A DNA stretch of 14,518 nt from an uncultured bacterium (lineage in GTDB: Bacteria; Actinomycetota; Coriobacteriia; Coriobacteriales; Coriobacteriaceae), in contig CAJMRR010000039.1 in NCBI GenBank assembly GCA_905215835.1, forward strand, positions 1 to 14,518, read 5' to 3'. Made by a program: the position numbers and the translations under genes. Shown here in pieces: positions 6,973 to 11,273 of the stretch (within the stretch, counting starts at the first letter, position 1; the number at the start of each line of letters is the position of its first letter). The notes below the pieces were generated by a model. It was not told the origin of the DNA, made no database searches, and saw nothing but the letters and a program-made list of their open reading frames with translations.

Positions 6973-7007
6973 AAAGAAAAAGGTCAGAGGCTAAACACCA
7001 CTGACCT
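6971..7007 (-). terminator. Intrinsic terminator of tRNA-Val
   Basis: On the minus strand AGGTCAG (7001-7007) pairs with CTGACCT (6981-6987) across a 13-nt loop, followed by TTTTCTTTTT. It begins 11 nt past the encoded CCA. Confidence 0.75.
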
Positions 7008-7017
7008 GTGCTTTAGA

Positions 7018-7092
7018 TGGTGGGCGATACAAGATTCGAACTTGTGACCCCATCCGTGTGAAGGATATGCTCTACCCCTGAGCCAATCGCCC
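7018..7092 (-). tRNA. tRNA-Val, anticodon CAC
   Basis: A complete 75-nt cloverleaf with encoded CCA on the minus strand. The acceptor GGGCGAT pairs with ATCGCCC, the D-arm is GCTC/GAGC, and the anticodon stem TATCC/GGATG has loop TTCACAC (anticodon CAC). The T-arm is ACAAG-TTCGAAT-CTTGT and the discriminator is A. It decodes GUG. It marks the right edge of the 5.4-7.0 kb accessory segment, in keeping with tRNA 3' ends as common integration targets. Confidence 0.96.
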
Positions 7093-7112
7093 GTCGCCTT
7101 TCGGCAAAAGAG

Positions 7113-7123
7113 ATACTATCATA
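7113..7123 (-). promoter_or_regulatory. -10 region of tRNA-Val
   Basis: Overlapping -10-like hexamers TATGAT and TAGTAT on the minus strand lie 20-31 nt upstream of the tRNA. A TTGGTA 18 bp upstream of TAGTAT could be the -35. Boxes are imperfect, so the exact pair is uncertain. Confidence 0.45.
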
Positions 7124-7230
7124 GCCGCGCGTGGTTTACCAAGAACTTTTTGCCCCCGATTTTAAATTCGTGGGTGCTAGCCAAACCAAAACAACCAAAG
7201 CAATCGGAAAAACTGCAGCTCAACCACCCT

Positions 7231-8019
7231 TTACCGTTTTATCCACGAGGTCTCTGGGCGGCAGATAAGTCGTGCGTTGTTGTAGGCCATGTCGAGCGTG
7301 AGACAGGTGCGCGCGGCGTAGAAGCCGTCCTCGCGCTGGATGGTCAGCGCCAGCTCGGGCTTGTCGCCGGTTAGGCAAAGCGGCAGCAGCAGCTGGATCC
7401 GGCCGCCGTAGAACTGGGGGACCGCGAGCGTGTAGTTTGCGGCGGCGCGGCGGGCGGCCTCGACGACGGCGCCCTCAAAGGCGCGGCGCAGCAGCAGCGA
7501 GTTGCCCTCTCCCATCAGGCTGGCGGGAATGCGCGTAAGGTTTTCCTCGTCGCCCAGAATGTGGTCGATGTTGGAGCGGATGGGCAGGCGGTAGTCAAAG
7601 ACCAGCTCGGAGGGGTCCTCGGCAAAGCGCACGCGACACGGCAGGTACTCAAACGACACCAGCATGGGGTCGCTTTCCTTAAAGAAGCCCTTCAAAAACC
7701 AGCGCTGGCGCGCGTCGGGCTTGGTGTTGGGCTCAAACAGGCCGTAGATGGTCTCGTAGCGGCGCGTGTAAAGGCCGGTGTTGAATAGGCAGCGGTCGTC
7801 GTCGAACACCAGCGGCAAGTTGGACGGGGCAGTCTGGTCCACGTCGCGCTCGGTCAGGAACACCGCGCGGCTAAACGAAAACGACAGATAGTTTTTGAGG
7901 ATGCGGTTGCCGGGGCCCCAGTCCTCGGGATCGGCGAGGTCGGCCAAGCGTTCGAAGCAGGGCTCGGGGCAAAACGCAAAGTCGTATACATTGCTGCACA
8001 GGGTGTTGGGGATCTCCAT
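7231..8019 (-). CDS. DUF3825 domain-containing protein, 262 aa
   Basis: The C-terminal half reads as a DUF3825 domain: RIPASL, then an Ala/Arg-rich helix, NYTLAVPQFYGG, RIQLLLPLCL and LTLDMAYNNARLI, ending in a Trp-containing tail. The N-terminus begins NTLCSNVYDFAFCPEP and continues with a WGPGNRILKNYL segment, also typical. The biochemical role is unknown. Some DUF3825 proteins carry extra RNA-related domains, but none is visible here. ATG at 8019 is chosen because an in-frame TAG stands 45 bases upstream and no other start lies between. The ribosome-binding site is weak; a TATAGA at 8064-8069 could serve as -10. Composition is G+C-rich like the core genes. The in-frame segment upstream (8065-8199) may be a lost N-terminal part. 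Confidence 0.82.
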   Translation of the reverse strand: MEIPNTLCSNVYDFAFCPEPCFERLADLADPEDWGPGNRILKNYLSFSFSRAVFLTERDVDQTAPSNLPLVFDDDRCLFNTGLYTRRYETIYGLFEPNTKPDARQRWFLKGFFKESDPMLVSFEYLPCRVRFAEDPSELVFDYRLPIRSNIDHILGDEENLTRIPASLMGEGNSLLLRRAFEGAVVEAARRAAANYTLAVPQFYGGRIQLLLPLCLTGDKPELALTIQREDGFYAARTCLTLDMAYNNARLICRPETSWIKR

Positions 8020-8064
8020 GTGGCGTCCAATCCATTCAATAACTGGCGTGCGGATGCTTAGATT

Positions 8065-8199
8065 CTATACGTGCGACGGGTCGCCCATATCCGCAATGCA
8101 ACCGCGGCGTAGCTCTTCGGCGAGCCCACTGGTCGTGCGGTTTCCGGATACGAGGTCCTGGATCCAGGCGTAGTACTGGTTTCGTTTGAGCGATACCTG
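8065..8199 (-). pseudogene. 44-codon coding-like fragment in frame with the DUF3825 gene, ended by TAG
   Basis: On the minus strand, after TGA TAA, an open stretch reads QVSLKRNQYYAWIQDL and continues through TSGLAEELRRGCIADMGDPS to TAG at 8067. It has protein-like composition but no usable start. It is in the same frame as the DUF3825 gene, and changing the single TAG would join the two across 15 linking codons. I do not recognise the family. It may be a degraded upstream gene or the remnant of a longer DUF3825 N-terminus. Confidence 0.4.
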
Positions 8200-8296
8200 T
8201 TATCAGGCGCGTTCGACCGCCACCTTTGCTCCTGGCTCTCCGGCAGAGTAGATATCTCTTGGTATTAGAGGCGCCTCCAATCAATGCGATTGAAAG

Positions 8297-8400
8297 CGCC
8301 TTCTCCGCGAGCATTGTTTTGATTGCGTTGGTCGTGCTCTGCGACCAAGGTCTTCTCGGCAGGCTTTCTTTTGATTCCGTTGGTCGCGCCTTACGACCAA
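8297..8400. repeat. Two tandem 52-bp imperfect repeats, each ending in a hairpin
   Basis: Units 8297-8348 and 8349-8400 align without gaps at 40 of 52 positions. Each contains TTTTGATT and ends in a perfect 7-bp stem TTGGTCG/CGACCAA with a 7-base loop (8328-8348 and 8380-8400). The loops differ (TGCTCTG, CGCCTTA) while both stems are kept. The 52-bp period is not a multiple of three, so this is unlikely to be coding. The surrounding stretch 8200-8525 has no supported gene. Confidence 0.72.
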
Positions 8401-8525
8401 AACCAAAGTCAAGCATACAAATGAATGGGAAGAGCTGCAAGGCAAACCCAGAAGTCACACGGTCGCGCTCGTCGGCTCTCGGGCTATGCCAGAAGGCTGG
8501 ATAGTACCGCTATCCGTCGAAGGAC

Positions 8526-8551
8526 AAAAATGGCGAGGTACGTACCTCGCC
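8526..8551 (-). terminator. Intrinsic terminator of the nucleotidyltransferase / antitoxin-like operon
   Basis: The perfect 20-bp palindrome made of GGCGAGGTAC and its complement (8532-8551) folds into a strong hairpin. On the minus strand it is followed by ATTTTTG, giving a normal terminator 47 bp after the stop of the 62-aa gene. On the plus strand no T-run follows. Confidence 0.82.
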
Positions 8552-8597
8552 GATCTGGCACCTCCAAGACGGCCGTCTCTTTGGTGATTGAGTTTTC

Positions 8598-8786
8598 TCA
8601 CACTTCAGGGGCATTTAGAGCTGCATTGATAAGGTCGGCGGAGTTGTCGAAACGACCTAGTTCTCCACTGGCAAAGAACGCATCCCCTTCGCGGATGGCC
8701 TCTAGGCTTTCGGCGTTAGGTTCTTTGGGAGGACAGGGCTGTAGGGTTGTATCCGTAAGCTCATCGTTTCGTTTATGTTGAGACAT
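8598..8786 (-). CDS. 62-aa protein resembling the C-terminal half of DinJ/RelB-type antitoxins
   Basis: The ATG at 8786 overlaps the nucleotidyltransferase 3' end by 14 bp and has AGGAAGAG about ten bases upstream, which favours it over an earlier start deep inside that gene. The N-terminus is polar (MSQHKRNDELTD). The second half reads SLEAIREGDAFFASG then GRFDNSADLINAALN, a pattern similar to the toxin-binding C-terminal region of DinJ-type antitoxins. The ribbon-helix-helix DNA-binding half expected in a full antitoxin is absent. No RelE/YafQ-type toxin follows; the next feature is the terminator. It could be a stand-alone antitoxin fragment or an uncharacterised partner of the nucleotidyltransferase. 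The similarity is from pattern recognition only. Confidence 0.6.
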   Translation of the reverse strand: MSQHKRNDELTDTTLQPCPPKEPNAESLEAIREGDAFFASGELGRFDNSADLINAALNAPEV

Positions 8787-9072
8787 AAAGGCGTATCTCT
8801 TCCTGCCTGATGCTTTTGCGGAATGCTGGGCGCATGTGCTCTGGTGGGTTGGTGACGATTTCAACCTTTCGCCCAAGTTCCCTCTCGAGCTCATGGGAGA
8901 GTTCGTAAAGCGTGCCGAACGTCATGGTGTTGCCGCAAACTAGGCGCAAGTCAATATCGCTATCGGGCGTTTGCTCGCCTCGGGCAAACGAACCAAATAA
9001 ATAGGCTACGCTGACGTCGTATTGAGCCAGCACGCGGGTGACGGCAGTGGATATGTCGGTAGGCGAAATCAT
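8773..9072 (-). CDS. Minimal nucleotidyltransferase (MNT) domain protein, 99 aa
   Basis: A single-domain DNA-polymerase-beta-type nucleotidyltransferase. The core motif GSFARGEQTPDSDIDL spans residues 27-42, with the GS turn and the catalytic Asp pair at 39 and 41. The usual third acidic position is Glu, in KVEIVTN near 69-75. MNT proteins are the antitoxins of HEPN/MNT toxin-antitoxin pairs, where they AMPylate the HEPN toxin (established for that family). Here the directly adjacent gene is not HEPN but a 62-aa antitoxin-like ORF. A HEPN protein of the Abi_2 family lies about 0.65 kb upstream on the same strand. The start ATG has no strong Shine-Dalgarno, which suggests coupling to upstream translation or low expression. 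Confidence 0.85.
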   Translation of the reverse strand: MISPTDISTAVTRVLAQYDVSVAYLFGSFARGEQTPDSDIDLRLVCGNTMTFGTLYELSHELERELGRKVEIVTNPPEHMRPAFRKSIRQEEIRLYVST

Positions 9073-9100
9073 GAGTTAAATACCGTTCAACAGTAGAACG

Positions 9101-9379
9101 TCAGGGGGCCAGCGCCGATGCCGCCGGTCCGGCCTTTTGCCGCTCTGCAAGCTCAAAGATAAACGGAGCGTTTGATCTAACAAATTCTGTCAAGAAATTG
9201 AGGTCATCAGCAGTAAATCCTTCGACGTTGAACCATTTGACCGCTGGCAAGAAGCATTCCGCATGGTCAAAGCCAAAGTCAACAGATCGTTCGACGGCTA
9301 CGCGAACGGTCCCGTCATCTCTTGTCTCTGAGTAGGCAAACTGAGTGCCGTCATCTAGCTGAACATAGCTTCAAAGCAT
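9101..9379 (-). pseudogene. 93-codon small gene interrupted by TGA at codon 3
   Basis: ATG at 9379 has an ideal Shine-Dalgarno (AAGGAGG, five bases away), and the frame is open to 9101 except for TGA at codon 3. The conceptual protein has a soluble alpha/beta look: SYVQLDDGTQFAYSETR, RVAVERSVDFGFDHAECF, GFTADDLNFLTEFVRSNAPF, FELAERQKAG. I recall similar small proteins of unknown function in coriobacteria. A C-to-T change turning CGA into TGA would explain the stop. No alternative start exists in the first third. It lies 28 bp upstream of the MNT gene on the same strand and probably shares its transcript. A sequencing error or recoding is the alternative. Confidence 0.65.
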
Positions 9380-9394
9380 TGCTGCCTCCTTAGT

Positions 9395-9414
9395 GTTTAC
9401 ATCCAAGTATAAAC
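9395..9414 (-). promoter_or_regulatory. Promoter -10 box overlapped by an inverted repeat (operator candidate)
   Basis: On the minus strand a -10 TATACT (9406-9411) lies 26 nt before the ATG of the broken 93-codon gene. It sits inside an inverted repeat: plus-strand GTTTACA and TATAAAC flank six central bases, with one mismatch between the arms. No convincing -35 is visible. Autoregulation by an antitoxin-like product is possible but unproven. The interval 9415-9575 holds nothing else supportable. Confidence 0.45.
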
Positions 9415-9575
9415 AACCGCTTAGAAGCAACGTGATACGAATTGAATAATTCCCATAAGACCTGAACTGCTGATTATTTGTATTAGCGAGACTCGAACCA
9501 CCTCACACTTCAGTGTCTTTTTGACATGGAAAACTGTCGTTGTGCGTTGGTCGGGCTTTATGTCATGGATCGTAC

Positions 9576-9710
9576 TTAGATTCGAGTGCCTGCATGCTTA
9601 ACAGCTTGCAGGCACTCGAACAGCTCAAGAAGGCCGGCGTCAATTACTTTCTTGGCAGCCTCAACTGCATGATCCGTTTCGTGGTTAATGTTAAATAGAT
9701 CTTAAGCCAT
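9576..9710 (-). pseudogene. 45-codon small gene interrupted by TAA at codon 3
   Basis: Starting at ATG 9710 the frame reads ATG GCT TAA, then stays open for 41 codons to TAA at 9576. The conceptual peptide includes DLFNINHETDHAVEAAK, KVIDAGLLELFECLQAV and KHAGTRI, a helical protein-like sequence. I do not recognise it. One base change (AAA or another sense codon to TAA) would explain the stop. It begins 18 bp after the Abi stop codon on the same strand, so it may have been the second gene of that operon. The ribosome-binding site is weak. A 34-codon plus-strand ORF in the same place looks less protein-like. Confidence 0.45.
9581..9620. repeat. 40-bp near-perfect hairpin
   Basis: TTCGAGTGCCTGCA (9581-9594) and its exact complement (9607-9620) pair. 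The stem extends inward past one mismatch by GCT/AGC, giving 18-base arms around a TAAC loop. No T-run follows on either strand. It falls in the last codons of the broken 45-codon gene, on whose transcript it could form a stable 3' stem. Confidence 0.75.
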
Positions 9711-9728
9711 TTTGTTTTTAGGCCGATC

Positions 9729-10661
9729 TTAAATTTTATACCTGGTTATCTTCTTCCATTCGGCTGGGAAACCCATGGCCTCAAGGAGGCGCTCCTCGCC
9801 GATGCTCTCATCCAATGACAAGTATCCGTTAACGCACTTGACGAGCTTAGCCTTGAATTCTTTGAACTCGTCGTCGCGTAGGAGGTATCGAAGCGTGATC
9901 ACTGCCGAGAAGACGTCTACCTTGCCACAAACGTAATCCGGGCCAATCTTTTCGATGCCGAGCTTGGCGTGCAAGGTCGTGTCAGGAATCTCAACGTGGC
10001 ACCGGTGGGAGAAGAGGCGCTCGCCATGCGCGCAGACGTTCCTGTAGAGGGCGAGCACGCGGATAAACGAAGAGAGTTCCTTTGGATTTCCGACCCCGAA
10101 TCTCTTGGCGATCTTGGTTTTCTCGTTGTCCCTAAGTGCCGTGAGCATTTTCGAAATCTGTCCGAAGGTCATGGCGTTCACAGCGACCCACAGCGGCACG
10201 TTCTTATATGCCCTGCGGTAGTAGGCGAGGTATTCATGGCTGGTATCCTTGTTGGCGATATAATCAAGCATGTTTAGCAGCTTCGGGAGAACCCGCTTCG
10301 CGCCCTTCGATGTCGCGTAGCAGCGGGCGTCTAGATACTTACTCTGGGACTCGCCATATGCGGCGCAGAACTCGTAGGCCAGCGCCGACCTGATCTTCGC
10401 CTCGACCTTGAGCAGTGCATCGAGCATTATCTCCCTGAGCTCGACGTCGAACTCGTAAAGCGCTAGGATGTCTCCAAAAGTGGCACCTTCGCGGTATACC
10501 CGGGTGCTCGGGTCGCGGAAAAACGACTGGTAACCGTTCACGACTGGGAAATAGCCGATGTCCGCAAGGACCCTCTGGCAAACCTCTTCGTCCTCGATTC
10601 TGAGGCCGGAGCTTCTGAGCTTCTCCATCTGCTGCTGGTAGGTGAGGAATTCTTTGGGCAT
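9729..10661 (-). CDS. Abi_2 family (AbiD/AbiF-like) HEPN-domain abortive-infection protein
   Basis: A 310-aa protein with the Abi_2 layout. The N-terminus LTYQQQMEKLRSSGLRIEDEE leads to VLADIGYFPVVNGYQSFF, then GATFGDILALYEFDVELRE, KVEAKIRSALAYEF and VPLWVAVNAMTFGQISKML. It ends with RVLALYRNVCAHGERLF, where RNVCAH (207-212) is the R-x4-H ribonuclease motif of HEPN domains. Length is normal for the family. Known members block phage growth, probably by RNA cleavage, and kill or arrest the host cell, so their activity must be restrained. Expression is probably controlled by the two-hairpin leader RNA and terminator that end 15 nt before the ATG. The ATG lacks a strong Shine-Dalgarno (GGGAAGAG is the nearest). 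Composition is lower in G+C than the core genes. Confidence 0.88.
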   Translation of the reverse strand: MPKEFLTYQQQMEKLRSSGLRIEDEEVCQRVLADIGYFPVVNGYQSFFRDPSTRVYREGATFGDILALYEFDVELREIMLDALLKVEAKIRSALAYEFCAAYGESQSKYLDARCYATSKGAKRVLPKLLNMLDYIANKDTSHEYLAYYRRAYKNVPLWVAVNAMTFGQISKMLTALRDNEKTKIAKRFGVGNPKELSSFIRVLALYRNVCAHGERLFSHRCHVEIPDTTLHAKLGIEKIGPDYVCGKVDVFSAVITLRYLLRDDEFKEFKAKLVKCVNGYLSLDESIGEERLLEAMGFPAEWKKITRYKI

Positions 10662-10675
10662 CGTCGCTCTTCCCG

Positions 10676-10705
10676 AAAAATAAAAGGGGAACCCGCAGGC
10701 TCCCC
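10676..10705 (-). terminator. Intrinsic terminator inside the Abi leader
   Basis: On the minus strand GGGGAGCC (10698-10705) pairs with GGTTCCCC (10686-10693), with one G-U and loop TGCG, followed by TTTTATTTTT (10676-10685). It lies between the promoter and the Abi ATG, so it must be partly read through for the gene to be expressed. Confidence 0.85.
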
Positions 10706-10745
10706 TCCGGTTCCAGGCATCGAAAGTTTCTGGACCCTAATCACT
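10676..10745 (-). ncRNA. Candidate small structured RNA upstream of the Abi/HEPN gene
   Basis: The predicted transcript starts about 7 nt after the -10 box and ends at the terminator U-tract, roughly 70 nt. Hairpin 1 (10709-10736) has the stem GGU-CCAG with CUGG-A-ACC (one bulged A) and a 13-nt loop. A GGA linker follows, then hairpin 2, the G+C-rich terminator. There is no ORF. The order promoter, structured RNA, terminator, toxin-like gene matches that of type III toxin-antitoxin loci (ToxIN, AbiQ), in which the RNA is the antitoxin and read-through makes the toxin. Those loci usually have tandem RNA repeats, which are absent here. The function is an inference; attenuation by translation or by a ligand is an alternative. 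Confidence 0.6.
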
Positions 10746-10751
10746 GTTATG

Positions 10752-10780
10752 ATAGTATCTTCAAGCTTGGGCCTCGTCAA
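10752..10780 (-). promoter_or_regulatory. Promoter of the leader RNA / Abi gene
   Basis: On the minus strand, -35 TTGACG (10775-10780), 17-bp spacer, -10 TACTAT (10752-10757). This is the best sigma70-type -35 in the window. The predicted start is near 10745. Confidence 0.72.
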
Positions 10781-10789
10781 GCCCAAGCT
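10764..10789. promoter_or_regulatory. Inverted repeat enclosing the -35 box (operator candidate)
   Basis: Perfect 9-bp arms AGCTTGGGC (10764-10772) and GCCCAAGCT (10781-10789) flank an 8-base centre that contains the TTGACG -35 hexamer of the Abi leader promoter. This placement suggests a repressor site, or it could be a hairpin from upstream transcription. The rest of 10790-10952 holds nothing I can support. Confidence 0.6.
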
Positions 10790-10952
10790 CTGAGTATCCA
10801 CACTCATTGATGGTCGCGCATATTCACAATTCCAAAGTACCCTAGACAGCTATTATGTCATCATGCCCAATCGCGCTACCACGTATATCGCAAACAGTGG
10901 TTACCATGAAAGTCTCCATTGCCCTTGGCTTTCGCGAACAAGCAGCACGGCA

Positions 10953-11273
10953 TCAGCTCCGTTTTGCCTCGTCGGCAGCGTCGAGTCCTTCGGCCTTCTT
11001 GACGATATCGGCCAGACTTGGATTCATCTTCTCACAAGCGCCGTCCACTATCTTCTTCAAGCTTTCAAAGAAAGAGAAGGCTTTGCGATCCTGTTTAAGT
11101 TCTGTCGCGGGCTCGAGGGAAATCGTTGTAGGTTCGTCGATTCCAGCGAAAAGGGCCGAGTACAACTTCCCTACGTTCAGCTTCGGGTCTTCGATATCAA
11201 TGGAAAAGTCGTCAACACCCTCGATCGCGATCTTCCCATCCTTCAGCCCGACCTTATATGCCTTCTGAGCCAT
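10953..11273 (-). CDS. 106-aa partner protein of the TrlF-like ATPase, function unknown
   Basis: I do not recognise this family. The ATG at 11273 overlaps the 3' end of the TrlF-like gene by 20 bp, so the two are translationally coupled and probably act together. An earlier in-frame start at 11375 would lie wholly inside the ATPase gene. The N-terminal half (AQKAYKVGLKDGKIAIEG, then DDFSIDIEDPKL) looks like beta strands. The middle has KLYSALFAGIDEPTTISLEP. The second half is helical and charged (FFESLKKIVDGACEKMNPSL, then an Ala/Asp/Lys-rich tail). There is no signal peptide or membrane segment. It could be a small regulatory or adaptor subunit of a defence complex, or an antitoxin-like guard. 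Confidence 0.72.
   Translation of the reverse strand: MAQKAYKVGLKDGKIAIEGVDDFSIDIEDPKLNVGKLYSALFAGIDEPTTISLEPATELKQDRKAFSFFESLKKIVDGACEKMNPSLADIVKKAEGLDAADEAKRS

Noticed and set aside
6723..7004. 93-codon plus-strand ORF over the short repeats near tRNA-Val
   Set aside because: Its end is a translation of the 12-bp repeats and the tRNA terminator; no domain or ribosome-binding site.
8226..8504. 92-codon plus-strand ORF with a hydrophobic stretch
   Set aside because: It runs across the 52-bp hairpin repeats, has no ribosome-binding site and no recognisable family; the opposite-strand 140-codon ORF is equally unconvincing.
9486..9505. tRNA T-arm-like sequence (minus strand GGTTCGAGTCTCGC)
   Set aside because: The loop resembles TTCGAGT, but the stem does not pair properly and no other cloverleaf arm is present. 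It may be a relic but cannot be called a tRNA.
9594..9698. Plus-strand 34-codon ORF through the 40-bp hairpin
   Set aside because: It has no ribosome-binding site, and the minus-strand reading gives a more protein-like sequence that follows the Abi gene directly.
10725..10758. Plus-strand promoter at TATGATAGTAT, similar to the tRNA-Val -10 region
   Set aside because: No -35 hexamer lies at a suitable distance on the plus strand, and no gene follows. The minus-strand TTGACG-17-TACTAT pair fits better.
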